A stretch of DNA of 64,000 nt from Nonomuraea ceibae (GCF_019396325.1 NZ_JAHKRO010000019.1:1-64000); one strand, 5' to 3'; positions 46,886 to 57,021 are shown, counted from the stretch's first letter. Numbers and translations: made by a program. Notes: generated from the letters alone by a model not told the origin.

Positions 46886-48316
46886 ATGAACAGCGACATC
46901 GAGGCCGTGGTCGTCGGCGACGTGATGCTCGACTCCTGGCTGCGCGGCCCGGTGCGGCGGATCGCCCAGGAGGCGCCGGTGCCGGTGGTCAGCGTGGAGG
47001 CCACCGACGAGGCGCCGGGCGGCGCCGGCAACGCGGCGGCGAACCTGGTGGCGCTCGGAGCACGGGTGCGCCTGGTGGGCGCGGTCGGGGACGACGCCTG
47101 CTCGGGCACGCTCGCCCGGGCGCTCGAACTGCTGGGCGTGGACGCCCGGCTGGTGACCGTGCCGGGCCGCCGTACCCCGCACAAGCAGCGGCTGATGGTC
47201 GGCGAGCAGCTCATCGCCCGCTACGACGAGGAGGACCGCGAGCCGCTCGGCGGCGAGGCCGAGGAGCGCGTGCTGGCCGAGCTGGAACGGGCGCTGCGCG
47301 GCGCCGACGTGGTGGTGGCCTGCGACTACGGCGGCGGCGTCTGCACGCCGGCGGTGCGGCGGGCCCTGACCGGGCTGCCGGTGCTGGTCGTGGACGCGCA
47401 CGTGATCACGCCGTGGCGGGAGTGCGGCGCGACCGCGATGCTGCCCAACTACGGCGAGGTGCTGCAACTGCTCGGCGAGGACGGCGACACCGCCGACCGG
47501 GTGCGCTTCCTCACCGACCGGTCCGAGCGGCTGCTGGCGGCGTCGGGGGCGCGGATGGTGGTGACGACGCTCGACGGCGAGGGCACGCTGCTGCACCGGC
47601 CGGGGCGGCCGCCGTACCGGACGTACGCCGATCCCGCGCCGGACCACATGACGACGGGGGCGGGCGACACGTTCACCGCGGCGTTCGCGCTGTGGCTGGC
47701 GGGCGGCGCGGAGCCGGAGCAGGCGGCGCGGGCCGCGCAGGCGGCGGCCGGGGTGGTGGTGCGCAGGCCGGGCACCGCCACCTGCACCCGCCACGAGCTG
47801 CTGAAGGCGCTGCGCGGCGAGGACGAGCTGCTGCGCCCGGCCGACCGGCAGGCCGAGCGGCTCGCCGAGCGGCTGGACGAGCACCGGCGGCGCGGGGATC
47901 GGATCGTGTTCACCAACGGCTGCTTCGACGTGCTGCACCGCGGCCACGTCACCTACTTGGAACGGGCCGCGCAGCTCGGCGACGTGCTCGTGGTGGCCGT
48001 CAACAGCGACGCCAGCACGGCGCGGCTGAAGGGGCCGGGCCGGCCGATCAACTCGTGCGAGGACCGCATGTCGGTGCTGGCCGCGCTCGGCTACGTCGAC
48101 TACGTGACCTCCTTCGAGGAGGACACGCCCGAGCGGCTGCTGCGGATGATCCGGCCCGACCTGTACGTCAAGGGCGGCGACTACACGGCCGCCATGCTGC
48201 CGGAGGCGCCACTGGTGCGGGCGATGGGCGGCGAGGTCATGGTGCTGGACTACGTCTCCGACCGGTCCACGACCGCGATCATCGAACGGGTGCGCTCGCT
48301 GCCGGAGCAGCCATGA
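46886..48316 (+). CDS. hldE: Bifunctional heptose kinase/adenylyltransferase HldE-like
   Basis: A 476-residue two-domain protein. Residues 1-~310 are a PfkB kinase (VGDVMLDSWLRGPVRRIAQEAPVPV, GGAGNAAANL, TTGAGDTFTAAFALWLAGG with catalytic Asp). Residues ~335-476 are the nucleotidyltransferase (FTNGCFDVLHRGHVTYLERA, VNSDASTARLKGPGRPI, LYVKGGDY). This is the E. coli HldE layout: it makes heptose 1,7-bisphosphate and, after a phosphatase step by GmhB, ADP-heptose. No gmhA or gmhB is seen in the window. A family 9 glycosyltransferase starts 35 bp downstream. The partial copy at 2-733 is a second version. Confidence 0.92.
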   Translation: MNSDIEAVVVGDVMLDSWLRGPVRRIAQEAPVPVVSVEATDEAPGGAGNAAANLVALGARVRLVGAVGDDACSGTLARALELLGVDARLVTVPGRRTPHKQRLMVGEQLIARYDEEDREPLGGEAEERVLAELERALRGADVVVACDYGGGVCTPAVRRALTGLPVLVVDAHVITPWRECGATAMLPNYGEVLQLLGEDGDTADRVRFLTDRSERLLAASGARMVVTTLDGEGTLLHRPGRPPYRTYADPAPDHMTTGAGDTFTAAFALWLAGGAEPEQAARAAQAAAGVVVRRPGTATCTRHELLKALRGEDELLRPADRQAERLAERLDEHRRRGDRIVFTNGCFDVLHRGHVTYLERAAQLGDVLVVAVNSDASTARLKGPGRPINSCEDRMSVLAALGYVDYVTSFEEDTPERLLRMIRPDLYVKGGDYTAAMLPEAPLVRAMGGEVMVLDYVSDRSTTAIIERVRSLPEQP

Positions 48317-48350
48317 CCCCATTCGCGCGCCACCACGTCATGGAGCCGCC

Positions 48351-49385
48351 GTGAGGATCGCGGTGCTGCGGGCGAACGCGGTCGGGGACTTCCTGCTGGC
48401 GCTGCCCGCGCTGGAGGCGCTGAGCAGCCGCTACCCGGGGGCGGAGATCACGCTGCTCGGGCTGGACTGGCACGCGGCGTTTCTGCGCGGCAGGCCGGGG
48501 CCGGTGGCCGAGGTGGTGGCGCTGCCGCCGGTGACCGGCGTGTCGACGATGGAGGCCGGGCACCGGGCGCCGCCCGAGCTGTTCGCCCGGCTGCGGGAGC
48601 GGCGGTTCGACCTGGCGGTGCAGATCCACGGCGGCGGGCGGCACTCCAACCCGTTCGTGCGGGAGCTGGGCGCGGGCCTGACGGTGGGGCTGCGCGCGCC
48701 GGACGCCGAGCCGCTGGACCGGTGGGTGCACTACGGCGGCCACCAGCACGAGACGCTGCGCTTCCTGGAGGTGGCGGCGCTGGTCGGCGCCACCGCCGAC
48801 CGGCTCGAACCGAGGGTGGAGGTCACCCCGGCCGACGCCGCCGAGGTGGCGGCCGTGCTCGGCGAGCCGCCGCCCGGCCTGGTCGCGATCCATCCCGGCG
48901 CGAACGACCCGCGCCGCCGCTGGCCGGTCGAGAGCTTCGCGGCCGTCGCCGACGCGCTCGGCCGGCCGGTCGTGGTCACCGGCAGCCGGGCCGAGCGGGA
49001 CCTGGTCGCAGGGGTGGTGTCGGCGATGCGGCGGCCCGCCCTGCCGCTCGCGGGCGTGCTCGGCCTGGGCGGGCTGGCCGCCCTCTACCGGGCGTGCGAC
49101 CTGGTGGTGGCCAACGACACCGGGCCGCGGCACCTGGCGGCGGCCGTGGGCACGGCGACCGTCGGCGTCTACTGGTGCGGCAACCTGATCAACGCGGGGC
49201 CGATCAGCCGGGACCGGCACCGGCCGCTGGTGTCGTGGACGCCGGCCTGCCCGGTGTGCGGGACCGACGGGCTCGACCCGGCCGTGCCGCGCTGCCCGCA
49301 CGACCCGTCGTGGGTGGCCGGCATCCCGGTGGAGTCGGTGCTGGAGCAGGCCCACGACCTCCTGCGATCCGATCACCGGCCCTGA
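48351..49385 (+). CDS. Glycosyltransferase family 9 (heptosyltransferase-like)
   Basis: A 344-residue GT9 protein. RIAVLRANAVGDFLLALPALEAL is the N-terminal signature of WaaC/WaaF proteins. AIHPGANDPRRRWPVESF and VANDTGPRHLAAAVGTATVGVYW hold the donor-binding residues (D-T-G-x-x-H). The C-terminus has a Cys pair and CPHDP (TPACPVCGTDG, PRCPHDP) that could bind a metal, absent from the first GT9. GTG start at 48351; the upstream gene's stop is 35 bp away. It follows hldE, so ADP-heptose is the probable donor; the acceptor is unknown. Confidence 0.9.
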   Translation: MRIAVLRANAVGDFLLALPALEALSSRYPGAEITLLGLDWHAAFLRGRPGPVAEVVALPPVTGVSTMEAGHRAPPELFARLRERRFDLAVQIHGGGRHSNPFVRELGAGLTVGLRAPDAEPLDRWVHYGGHQHETLRFLEVAALVGATADRLEPRVEVTPADAAEVAAVLGEPPPGLVAIHPGANDPRRRWPVESFAAVADALGRPVVVTGSRAERDLVAGVVSAMRRPALPLAGVLGLGGLAALYRACDLVVANDTGPRHLAAAVGTATVGVYWCGNLINAGPISRDRHRPLVSWTPACPVCGTDGLDPAVPRCPHDPSWVAGIPVESVLEQAHDLLRSDHRP

Positions 49386-49410
49386 TGATCGTGCTCCCGG
49401 CAGGGAAGGC

Positions 49411-49445
49411 GGAAGGCCCGCACCCTCGGGGGGTGCGGGCCTTCC
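49411..49445. terminator. Strong bidirectional hairpin between GT9 and cold-shock gene
   Basis: A perfect 15-bp inverted repeat (49411-49425 with 49431-49445) with loop TCGGG stands between convergent genes. No long T-run, but stem quality and position make a bidirectional terminator likely. Confidence 0.8.
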
Positions 49446-49465
49446 GGTGAAGCCGTGTGAAGGGG

Positions 49466-49669
49466 TCAGGCCGGAACGATGTTCTCGGCCTGGGGGCCCT
49501 TCTGGCCCGCGGTGATGTCGAAGCTGACCTTCTGGCCTTCGCGCAGCTCGCGGTAGCCGTTGCCCGCGATGTTGGAGTAGTGGGCGAAGACGTCAGCGCC
49601 TCCACCGTCCTGCTCGATGAAGCCGAAGCCCTTTTCAGCGTTGAACCACTTCACGGTGCCAGTCGCCAT
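49466..49669 (-). CDS. cspA: Cold-shock protein
   Basis: A 67-residue OB-fold RNA/DNA-binding protein. [20 protein letters not shown] has RNP1 (KGFGFI) and VFAHYSNI is RNP2. An AAGGAG site lies 8 bases before the ATG. The transcript probably has a long leader: the nearest upstream gene start on this strand is beyond the ROK gene, and 234 bp (49670-49903) separate them. Confidence 0.95.
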   Translation of the reverse strand: MATGTVKWFNAEKGFGFIEQDGGGADVFAHYSNIAGNGYRELREGQKVSFDITAGQKGPQAENIVPA

Positions 49670-49903
49670 GTCAATCTCCTTCGATTGGCGAAGAGTGCGG
49701 GGAAGCGCGGTTCGCGGATCCCGTGTCGCCGTAGTGACACCTGAGGAAGATGACCGCCGAAAACACAAATGCGCCCGAGGGTCACATCCCGCCAGGCGCA
49801 CACGAAATCCATGGGTACCAGAACTGCAACGCCTAATACGCTAGCACGCTCCGCGCTCCCTGACGACGATCTCGCGAAGATCGACATCTGTCGTGTCGCC
49901 GCG
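49670..49903 (-). promoter_or_regulatory. Promoter and leader region of the cold-shock gene
   Basis: No gene is seen here. On the minus strand a TAGCGT (near 49842) could be a -10 box, which would give a leader of about 165-170 nt before the ATG. GTGTC/GACAC (around 49723-49740) can form a small hairpin. Long structured leaders are usual for cold-shock genes. Confidence 0.4.
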
Positions 49904-51151
49904 TCATGACCAGAGTGCGGCGGGATCGTCAAGAATGCCCCGGACCGTCGCCAGCGCCGCCCCCAGCAGCGGGCCGCGACGGCCCAGCTCGGACACCGTC
50001 AGCGCCTCCGGGTCCCACGGCCGCACGGTCACCCGCGCCGCCAGCTCGCGCCGCATCGCCGGCAGCAGCCACTCCCCCAGCTCCGCGTACGCGCCGCCGA
50101 GGACCACGGCCGCCGGGTCGAGCAGGTTCACCGCCCCGGCCAGCGCCGTCCCCAGCGCCGTCCCCGCCCCGTCGAGCGCCCGGACCACCGGCGTCTCCCC
50201 CGCCCGCGCCAGCCCGGCCAGCGCCGCCACCACGTCCGCACCCTCCAGGGCCGCGCCCGCCGGGGCCGCGCCGATCGCCGCCGGGAGCGGGAGTCCCGCG
50301 GCACGCAGCACCGCCGCCTTGCCCGCGTACTGCTCCAGGCAGCCCCGGGCGCCGCACGAGCATGGGAACCCGTCCGGATGCACCGGCATGTGCCCGAGCT
50401 CGCCCGCCAGCCCCCGGGCGCCGCTGAACAGCCGCCCGCCGACCACGAGCGCCGCGCCGATGCCGCTCTCCGCCGACACGTGCACGAAGTCGTCCGCCAC
50501 CGGATGCGCCCACAGCTCGGCCAGCGCGCCCAGGTTGGCCTCGTTCTCCACGCGCAGCGGCAGCTCCCCCGGCCACAGCCCGGCGACGGGAACGTCGTGC
50601 CAGCCCAGGTTCGGCGCCCTGGCCACGGTGCCGGGCACGTCCCCTACGAGGCCGGGCACCGCCACCACCGCCGCGACCGGCCGCAGCCCCAGCTCGGCGG
50701 CCCGCCGGGTGGCGTCGTCGGCCAGCTCCGACAGCGCCGCCATCACCCCGGCCGGGCCCAGCGCCGCGTTGGGGCTCTCGGCCCGCGACCACACCCGCAC
50801 CTCACCGCGCAGGTCGGTGACGCAGGCGCCCAGATGCTCGACGCCCACCTCCAGCCCCAGCCCGGCCGGGCCGTCCTTGCTCACCGCCAGCGCCGTCCCC
50901 GGCCGCCCCACCCGGCCGCTCGCCGCCGGCCCCAGCTCGGTCAGCAGCCCTCCGGCGAGCAGCTCGTCCACCAGGCTGGAGACCGCGGTCCTGGTCAGCC
51001 CGGTCCGCCCCGCCACCGCCGCCCGCGACACCGGCCCGTGCGCGGCCACGGTCCCCATGACGAGCGCCAGGTTGTGCTGCCGCATCCCCTGCTGCGACGC
51101 CGGCCGCCCCCCGTCCTGCCGACGCGCCTGCTCCCAACGCCTCACACCCAC
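49904..51151 (-). CDS. ROK family transcriptional regulator (XylR/NagC-like)
   Basis: A 415-residue ROK protein. The N-terminal winged HTH is VMGTVAAHGPVSRAAVAGRTGLTRTAVSSLVDELLAGGL. The sugar-binding ROK domain has the zinc motif (GELGHMPVHPDGFPCSCGARGCLEQY, CxCGxxGCxE) and the ESGIGAALVVGG region. It lies 408 bp upstream-to-end of xylB on the same strand. Control of xylose genes is the natural inference, but the ROK domain does not prove the sugar. Confidence 0.9.
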   Translation of the reverse strand: MGVRRWEQARRQDGGRPASQQGMRQHNLALVMGTVAAHGPVSRAAVAGRTGLTRTAVSSLVDELLAGGLLTELGPAASGRVGRPGTALAVSKDGPAGLGLEVGVEHLGACVTDLRGEVRVWSRAESPNAALGPAGVMAALSELADDATRRAAELGLRPVAAVVAVPGLVGDVPGTVARAPNLGWHDVPVAGLWPGELPLRVENEANLGALAELWAHPVADDFVHVSAESGIGAALVVGGRLFSGARGLAGELGHMPVHPDGFPCSCGARGCLEQYAGKAAVLRAAGLPLPAAIGAAPAGAALEGADVVAALAGLARAGETPVVRALDGAGTALGTALAGAVNLLDPAAVVLGGAYAELGEWLLPAMRRELAARVTVRPWDPEALTVSELGRRGPLLGAALATVRGILDDPAALWS

Positions 51152-51559
51152 ACCCCCGCACCAGCAACCCGCCCGCCACTACCCCGAAGAGCCCCACCCT
51201 CCGCAGGGACGACTCCCCGCACGCGGCCCCCGCCCCCACAAGCAGCCCCCCAGCCGCAAGCGGCAGCACCCCTGGCCAACCGGGCACGCGTACGGGCACC
51301 GCCGCCGCTCCCACAGACGGGCCCGCCCCCCGCAGGAGCAACGTCCCGTACGGCGTCGGCGGCAGCAGCGCCGCGCCCGCTCCCCTGGGCGGAACTCTTG
51401 CCCTCCTCGCGGGCGCACCCGCTCTCCGGAGGGGTGGTGGCGCGCGCAAGGGGCGCGCCGTCGGGGCCGGGTCCCTGGTGGGGGGTCTCGGCCTCGAAGG
51501 AGGTCGTCAGGGGAGGGGCGGTGCTTCCGGTGGGTGGGGGCATGGGGATCTTCCGGGGG
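51152..51559. other. Gap without a supported gene
   Basis: Between the ROK start and the xylB stop. It is very GC- and C-rich, with several open frames of low-complexity Pro/Arg/Gly composition and no motif or good ribosome site. I see no gene. It should hold the ROK promoter and the xylB 3' region. Confidence 0.5.
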
Positions 51560-52972
51560 TCAGGGGGTGGTCAGGAGACGGTCGGCACGGGGCAGCGTAC
51601 CGGCGATCCTGTCCATCGCCTCGGTGTCCCTGGGGAGCGGGTCGAGGAGGGTGCCGCGGGCGGTCCCCCAGCGGCGGGCGACCTCGTCGGGGGCCTCGCC
51701 CGTGAGGAGGGCGGCCGCCTGGGCGGCGGCGCCGAGGGCGACGAGCTCGCCGGCGGCGGGGATGAGGACGGGCCGGCCCGAGAGGCGGCGGATGGTGTCG
51801 CGCCAGGCGGCGCCGCGCGCGCCGCCGCCGATGAGGACGAGCGGCACGTCCGGGTCGGGCTGTTCGCCGCCGGCGCGCAGGACGTCGTCGAGGGCGGCGA
51901 GGAGCGAGTGCGCGGCTCCGTCGTAGGCGGCCTGGAGCACCTGGCCGGCGGTGGTGTCGTGGCGCAGCCCGTACAGGAGCCCGGCGGCGTGCGGCAGGTT
52001 CGGGGTGCGTTCGCCGTCGAGGTAGGGCAGGACGACGGCGGTGCCGCCGGGCTCGACGGCGTCGCGGTCGCGGCCGAGCAGGGAGGCGATCTTGTCGACG
52101 GCCTGGGTGCAGTTGAGCGTGCAGGCGAGCGGGAGCCAGTTGCCGAGGGCGTCGGCGAACCCGGCGACGACGCCGGTGGGGTCGGCGGGCCGCCTCCGGG
52201 TGACGGCGTAGACGGTGCCGGAGGTGCCGAGGCTGAGCACGGGGGTGCCGGGGAGCAGGCCGAGGCCGAGCGCGGCGGCCATGTTGTCGCCGGTGCCCGC
52301 GGCGACGGGGGTGCCTTCGGCGAGCGGCCCGCCGGGGAGCGCCGGGCCGGCGAGGCCGGTGGTGACGCGGGGCAGTCTGGCCGGGTCGAGCCCGGCGGCG
52401 TCCAGCAGGCCGGTGTCGTAGCCGGTGGGGGTCCACCAGCCGGTGCCGGAGGCGTCGCCGCGGTCGGTGACGGCCTGGCCGGTGAGGCGTTCGGTGAGGT
52501 AGTCGTGGGGCAGCCGGACGGCGGCGGCGCGGGCGGCATGGGCGGGCTCGTTCTCGGTCAGCCAGAGCCATTTGGTCAGGGTGAAGGCTGCGGTGGGGAC
52601 GCTGCCGACGCGTTCGGCGAGCCGGTCGGCGCCGTGCTCGGCGACCAGGGCGGCGGCCTGGCCGGCGGAGCGGACGTCGTTCCAGAGCAGGGCGGGGCGT
52701 ACGGGCTCGCCGGCGTCGTCCAGGGTGACGAGGCCGTGCTGCTGGCCGCCGACGGAGGCGGCGGCGGCGCGGGCGGCGTGGCCGGTGGCCTCGACGGCGT
52801 CGCAGAGGGCCTGCCACCACTGCCGGGGGTCGCTCTCGCGGCCGGCGCCGGAGGTGACGGTGTGGGGGGCGCGGCCCTCGCCGACGACGGCGCCGGTGTC
52901 CACGTCCACGGCGACGGCCTTGGCCGACTGGGTAGAGCTGTCGATGCCGATGACGACGCGCTGTGCCGACAT
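51560..52972 (-). CDS. xylB: Xylulokinase
   Basis: A 470-residue FGGY-family kinase that makes xylulose 5-phosphate. The start [17 protein letters not shown] is the phosphate-1 loop. [29 protein letters not shown] and the C-terminal [21 protein letters not shown] (adenosine motif) are family regions. It is divergent from xylA with 85 bp between, a typical xylAB arrangement. Confidence 0.94.
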   Translation of the reverse strand: MSAQRVVIGIDSSTQSAKAVAVDVDTGAVVGEGRAPHTVTSGAGRESDPRQWWQALCDAVEATGHAARAAAASVGGQQHGLVTLDDAGEPVRPALLWNDVRSAGQAAALVAEHGADRLAERVGSVPTAAFTLTKWLWLTENEPAHAARAAAVRLPHDYLTERLTGQAVTDRGDASGTGWWTPTGYDTGLLDAAGLDPARLPRVTTGLAGPALPGGPLAEGTPVAAGTGDNMAAALGLGLLPGTPVLSLGTSGTVYAVTRRRPADPTGVVAGFADALGNWLPLACTLNCTQAVDKIASLLGRDRDAVEPGGTAVVLPYLDGERTPNLPHAAGLLYGLRHDTTAGQVLQAAYDGAAHSLLAALDDVLRAGGEQPDPDVPLVLIGGGARGAAWRDTIRRLSGRPVLIPAAGELVALGAAAQAAALLTGEAPDEVARRWGTARGTLLDPLPRDTEAMDRIAGTLPRADRLLTTP

Positions 52973-53057
52973 GCTGCCTCCTGCGTTCCGGGGGCGGTCT
53001 TCCCTCCGCCGCCTTGGCATATTAATTTGTTTTCTGCCCTTACGAATAGGAGTCCCA
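52973..53057. promoter_or_regulatory. Divergent xylB-xylA promoter region
   Basis: The short gap contains a strikingly AT-rich run (53018-53038, with ATATTAATTTGTTTTCTG) in an otherwise GC-rich area. It is the likely core of both promoters and the probable ROK/XylR operator. Confidence 0.55.
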
Positions 53058-54233
53058 GTGACTGACAGCCTCACGCCTCGCCCGGAGCACAAGTTCTCCT
53101 TCGGTCTGTGGACCGTCGGCTGGCCGGGCCGCGACCCGTTCGGCGACGCGACCCGCCCGGCGCTCGACCCGGTGGAGACCGTCAACCGGCTCGCCGAGCT
53201 CGGCGCGTACGGGGTGACGTTCCACGACGACGACCTCATCCCGTTCGGTTCCGGCGACGCCGAGCGCGACCGCCACGTCAAGCGGTTCCGCCAGGCGCTG
53301 GACGAGACGGGCCTCGTGGTGCCCATGGCCACGACGAACCTGTTCACGCACCCGGTGTTCAAGGACGGCGGGTTCACGGCCAACGACCGTGACGTGCGCC
53401 GCTACGCACTGCGCAAGACCATCCGCAACATCGACCTGGCCGTCGAGCTGGGCGCCAAGGTCTACGTGGCGTGGGGCGGCCGCGAGGGAGCCGAGTCGGG
53501 CGGCGCCAAGGACGTGCGGGTGGCGCTCGACCGCATGAAGGAGGCCTTCGACCTGCTCGGCGAGTACGTGCTGAGCCAGGGCTACGACCTGCGCTTCGCC
53601 GTCGAGCCCAAGCCGAACGAGCCGCGCGGCGACATCCTGCTGCCGACCGTCGGGCACGCGCTGGCGTTCATCGGCGAGCTGGCCCATCCGGAGCTGGTCG
53701 GGGTCAACCCGGAGACCGGCCACGAGCAGATGGCCGGGCTCAACTTCACCCACGGCATCGCCCAGGCGCTGTGGCACGGCAAGCTGTTCCACATCGACCT
53801 GAACGGGCAGACGGGCGTCAAGTACGACCAGGACCTGCGCTTCGGCGCGGGCAACCTGCGGGACGCGTTCTGGCTGGTGGACCTGCTGGAGAGCGGCGGG
53901 TACGAGGGGCCGCGGCACTTCGACTTCAAGCCGCCGCGGACCGAGGACGTCGACGGCGTGTGGGCGTCGGCGGCCGGCAACATGCGCAACTACCTCATGC
54001 TCAAGGAGCGCGCGGCGGCCTTCCGCGCCGACCCGGAGGTGCAGGAGGCGCTGCGCGCGTCCCGGCTGGACGACCTGGCCAGGCCCACTCTGGCGGACGG
54101 GGAGACGCTGCAGGACCTGCTCGCGGACCGCGGCGCGTTCGAGGACTTCGACGCGGACGCGGCGGGGGCGCGCGGGATGGCGTTCGAGCGGCTCGACCAG
54201 CTCGCCATGGAGCACCTGCTGGGCGCCCGCTGA
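53058..54233 (+). CDS. xylA: Xylose isomerase
   Basis: A 391-residue class I (actinobacterial) xylose isomerase that interconverts xylose and xylulose with Mg or Mn. [32 protein letters not shown] (active-site His), [28 protein letters not shown] (metal Glu and Lys), [11 protein letters not shown] and HIDLNGQ are all in order. The GTG at 53058 follows an AGGAG site. A hairpin terminator follows at 54240. Confidence 0.97.
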   Translation: MTDSLTPRPEHKFSFGLWTVGWPGRDPFGDATRPALDPVETVNRLAELGAYGVTFHDDDLIPFGSGDAERDRHVKRFRQALDETGLVVPMATTNLFTHPVFKDGGFTANDRDVRRYALRKTIRNIDLAVELGAKVYVAWGGREGAESGGAKDVRVALDRMKEAFDLLGEYVLSQGYDLRFAVEPKPNEPRGDILLPTVGHALAFIGELAHPELVGVNPETGHEQMAGLNFTHGIAQALWHGKLFHIDLNGQTGVKYDQDLRFGAGNLRDAFWLVDLLESGGYEGPRHFDFKPPRTEDVDGVWASAAGNMRNYLMLKERAAAFRADPEVQEALRASRLDDLARPTLADGETLQDLLADRGAFEDFDADAAGARGMAFERLDQLAMEHLLGAR

Positions 54234-54239
54234 GACTTG

Positions 54240-54267
54240 GGGGCGGCCGCCTCCGGGTGGCCGCCCC
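54240..54267 (+). terminator. Hairpin after xylA
   Basis: GGGGCGGCC (54240-54248) and GGCCGCCCC (54259-54267) form a 9-bp stem with a 10-nt loop just after the xylA stop. No T-run. Confidence 0.55.
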
Positions 54268-54398
54268 TCGCGCTGCGCGGACGTCCCAGGGGTCCCGTTG
54301 GTTTACCCAGATATCCGAATTTTCCTGACAAGCTGGTTCTGGCCCCGACAGAATGCGATTTCCATCCAGCGTCTACCGGAAACTGGAGGGAACACCGC

Positions 54399-55259
54399 AT
54401 GCGCCGATCCCTTGGGATGATCGCCTGCCTCGCCACCGCCGCCACGCTCGTGACGCCCGCCGCCCACGCGGCGAGCACGGCCTCCACCGCTCAGGCGGCC
54501 TGCCGGCTGTCCGTGACGGGACCGCAGGTCGGCGACGACGGCAGGATCCGGGCGTCCGCCACCAGGAGCGGCTGCGAGCGCCCGGCGCTGATCCGCGTGC
54601 GCGTCAAGCGCGCCCAGCCCGGCAAGGACCCGGTGGTCAGGAGCGGCGCCCGGCGGGCCACCGGCGCCCGCCTCACGCTCACGCTCCCGTGCGCCCCCGG
54701 CGTCTACTACGCGCTCGCCACCGACTACCGCGGCCACACGGCCAGGTCCCGCCCGGTCCGGCTCACCTGCTCCCCCGCCCCGGCCCCGGCCCCGGCCCCG
54801 ACCCCGTCCGCCACCGCGACGCCCGCCCCCGCCCCGACCGCCTCGCCCGCTCCCCCGGCGGGCACGGTCGGCACGGCCGAGGAGAACGAGGTCGTCCGCC
54901 TGACCAACGCCGAACGCGCCAAGGGCGGCTGCGCCCCGCTCAAGCACGACCCGCAGCTGCGCAAGGCCGCCTTCGGCCACTCCTCCGACATGGCCGCCCG
55001 CGGCTACTTCAGCCACACCTCCCAGGACGGCCGCTCGTTCATGGACCGCATCCGGGCGGCCGGGTTCACCGGCGGCACCGGCTGGGCCGAGAACATCGCC
55101 ATGGGCCAGCGCACCCCGGCCGCGGTGGTCAGCGGCTGGATGAACAGCTCCGGCCACCGGGCGAACATCATGAACTGCAAGTACACGCTCATCGGCGTGG
55201 GCGCGGCCAAGAACGCCAAGGGCCAGACCTACTGGACCCAGAACTTCGCCGCCCGCTGA
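54399..55259 (+). CDS. Secreted CAP-domain (SCP/PR1) protein
   Basis: A 286-residue secreted protein. The signal peptide (MRRSLGMIACLATAATL) likely ends at AHA. A ~100-residue beta-type domain with two Cys pairs follows, then a Pro/Ala/Thr linker (~127-157). The C-terminal CAP domain has LTNAERAKGGCAPLKHDPQL, SSDMAARGYFSHTSQDG, AENIAMG and SGHRANIMN. CAP domains in bacteria often lack a known activity. The start at 54399 has CTGGAGGG upstream. Confidence 0.9.
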   Translation: MRRSLGMIACLATAATLVTPAAHAASTASTAQAACRLSVTGPQVGDDGRIRASATRSGCERPALIRVRVKRAQPGKDPVVRSGARRATGARLTLTLPCAPGVYYALATDYRGHTARSRPVRLTCSPAPAPAPAPTPSATATPAPAPTASPAPPAGTVGTAEENEVVRLTNAERAKGGCAPLKHDPQLRKAAFGHSSDMAARGYFSHTSQDGRSFMDRIRAAGFTGGTGWAENIAMGQRTPAAVVSGWMNSSGHRANIMNCKYTLIGVGAAKNAKGQTYWTQNFAAR

Positions 55260-55262
55260 TCC

Positions 55263-55294
55263 GTACGGCCCCCGGCGCGCCCCGGGGGCCGTAC
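55263..55294. terminator. Bidirectional hairpin between CAP and CPBP genes
   Basis: A perfect 13-bp inverted repeat GTACGGCCCCCGG/CCGGGGGCCGTAC with a 6-nt loop between convergent genes. Confidence 0.75.
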
Positions 55295-55295
55295 G

Positions 55296-56063
55296 TCACT
55301 CCTGAAGGGGCTGCGGCTCCGGGTTCAGCACCACCACGCGCGGCGCCACTCCCGTGATGGCCACGTGCAGGGTCAGCGTGACCAGGTTGTAGGCGACGTG
55401 CACGGCGATGGCGGCGGGGAGCCCGTACTCGAACATCACCAGGAACAGGAACATGCCCATGTACCAGGACCAGATCCACCCGATCAGCCCCTGGTAGAGG
55501 TGGCCGTTGCGGAAGCGGCCGTTGCTGGCGAGGATCGCCGCGGCCACGGCCCAGGCGCCGAGCGTGAGCTGCTCGTGCAGCATGCCGAAGGTGGCGAGGT
55601 CGGCGAGCGGGATGAGCACCTCGGTGAACAGCCACCGCACCGGGTGCAGGTCGGCGAAGCCCAGCAGGACGAAGTCGGCGAAGGTGGCGCCGGCGATGGC
55701 CGCGTAGAAGAGCACCCACCGGAACGCGATCTCCTCCAGCGCGCTCTGGAACAGCATCCGGGCCGGCCCGAGCCGGATGACCTGGGCGTCCTCGACGCCG
55801 TAGGCGGCGATCTGCCGCTGGGCGTGGCGCTGGCGGGGCGCGGCGATGGCGGTGATCAGCAGCCCGGCCGCCAGGACCGGCCAGACGAGCGTGACCGCGC
55901 CGGTGAACGCGGGCCAGAGCGGCCGGTCGAGGGCCCAGAACGTGTCGAGCTCGAACGGGATGACGTCGGGTGCGAGCCATTCGAGCGCCAGCACCAGCAG
56001 GGCGGAGAGCCCCAAGCCGAAGGGGAGGATGCAGCAGGACAGGGCGAAGCCTAACAATGGCAT
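55296..56063 (-). CDS. CPBP family intramembrane metalloprotease
   Basis: A 255-residue membrane protein with about six to seven helices. The CPBP/Abi motif 1 is LEEIAFRW (EExxxR) and motif 2-3 residues are in HEQL and VHVAYNLV (HxxxN). The family covers CAAX-type prenyl proteases and bacteriocin-immunity proteins. Substrate unknown. Confidence 0.8.
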   Translation of the reverse strand: MPLLGFALSCCILPFGLGLSALLVLALEWLAPDVIPFELDTFWALDRPLWPAFTGAVTLVWPVLAAGLLITAIAAPRQRHAQRQIAAYGVEDAQVIRLGPARMLFQSALEEIAFRWVLFYAAIAGATFADFVLLGFADLHPVRWLFTEVLIPLADLATFGMLHEQLTLGAWAVAAAILASNGRFRNGHLYQGLIGWIWSWYMGMFLFLVMFEYGLPAAIAVHVAYNLVTLTLHVAITGVAPRVVVLNPEPQPLQE

Positions 56064-56205
56064 GCCGGAGGCCCTTCTGAAGGGTTCAGCCTCTCTCCAT
56101 CATGCCGAGAAACGGGGCGGAATCGGCTGCCGCCGGGGCCGGATCGGGCGGCGGCAACAGAGCCGTGGCGCGGGGGCTAGGCAGGCGCTCCCGGGACGGC
56201 CCTCC

Positions 56206-57021
56206 CTAGGCGGGGACCCGCCCGACGGCGCCGTCGATGCGCAGCTTGGGCATGCCGTCCATCAGCGGGATGTCGTCGTCGCCGGCGAGCCGCCAGTCCT
56301 GGACGGGCACGAGCCCGGGCCCGATCAGGTCGAAGCCGTCGAGCAGCGCCAGCACCTCGTCGCGGGAGCGGAACGTGGGGTGGGCCGGGGTGTTGGCGGT
56401 GGCCCGGTAGAGCTCGCCGCGCGCCTCGGGGTCGCTCTCCAGCATCGCGTGGGAGAGGACCAGGTGGCTGCCGGGCGCCATCCGCTTGCGGAAGGCGGCG
56501 ATGATCCCGGCGGGGTCCTCCTCGTGCTTGACGAAGTGGAAGATGCCGACGAGCAGCACCCCGACGGGCTGGTCGAAGTCGATGAGGCCGGTGACGTGCG
56601 GGTCGGTCAGGATGTCGGCGGGCCGGCGCAGGTCGGCCTGGATGCTCTCCACGCCGGGCGAGTCGGCCAGCAGCACCTGGGCGTGCAGCCGCACCACCGG
56701 GTCGTAGTCGACGTAGATCACCCGGCAGGCGGGGTGCACCTCGCGGGCGACCTCGTGCACGCTGGGCGAGGTGGGGATGCCGGCGCCGACGTCGATGAAC
56801 TGCCGCACGCCCTGCTCGGCCAGATGCCGTACGGCGCGCACGAGGAAGATCCGGTTGGCCCGGGCGACGAGGCGGGAGTCGGGCGCGACGGCGAGCAGCC
56901 GTTCGGCGACGGCGCGGTCGACCGCGACGTGGTCCTTGCCGCCGAGCAGGTAGTCGTAGACCCGGGCGGAACTCGGGACGCCGGGGTCGACGCCGGGCGG
57001 AACCCGCTCAAGCTCGGTCAC
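56206..57021 (-). CDS. SAM-dependent methyltransferase, DUF574 family
   Basis: A 271-residue protein that opens PGVDPGVPSSARVYDYLLGGKDHVAVDR, the strongly conserved start of the DUF574 family abundant in actinomycetes. IDVGAGIPTSPSVHEVA is the SAM-binding region and YVDYDPVV the acidic ribose contact. Target unknown. The family is common near secondary metabolism, but this locus has none visible. Confidence 0.88.
   Translation of the reverse strand: MTELERVPPGVDPGVPSSARVYDYLLGGKDHVAVDRAVAERLLAVAPDSRLVARANRIFLVRAVRHLAEQGVRQFIDVGAGIPTSPSVHEVAREVHPACRVIYVDYDPVVRLHAQVLLADSPGVESIQADLRRPADILTDPHVTGLIDFDQPVGVLLVGIFHFVKHEEDPAGIIAAFRKRMAPGSHLVLSHAMLESDPEARGELYRATANTPAHPTFRSRDEVLALLDGFDLIGPGLVPVQDWRLAGDDDIPLMDGMPKLRIDGAVGRVPA

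Noticed and set aside
45055-48354. A 1099-codon plus-strand open frame across the efflux pump, TetR and hldE region
   Set aside because: It crosses three well-supported genes on both strands and its product is Arg/Ala/Gly low complexity.
51142-51543. A 133-codon frame in the ROK-xylB gap
   Set aside because: Low-complexity Gly/Ala/Arg, no ribosome site, no motif; equally long frames occur on the other strand.
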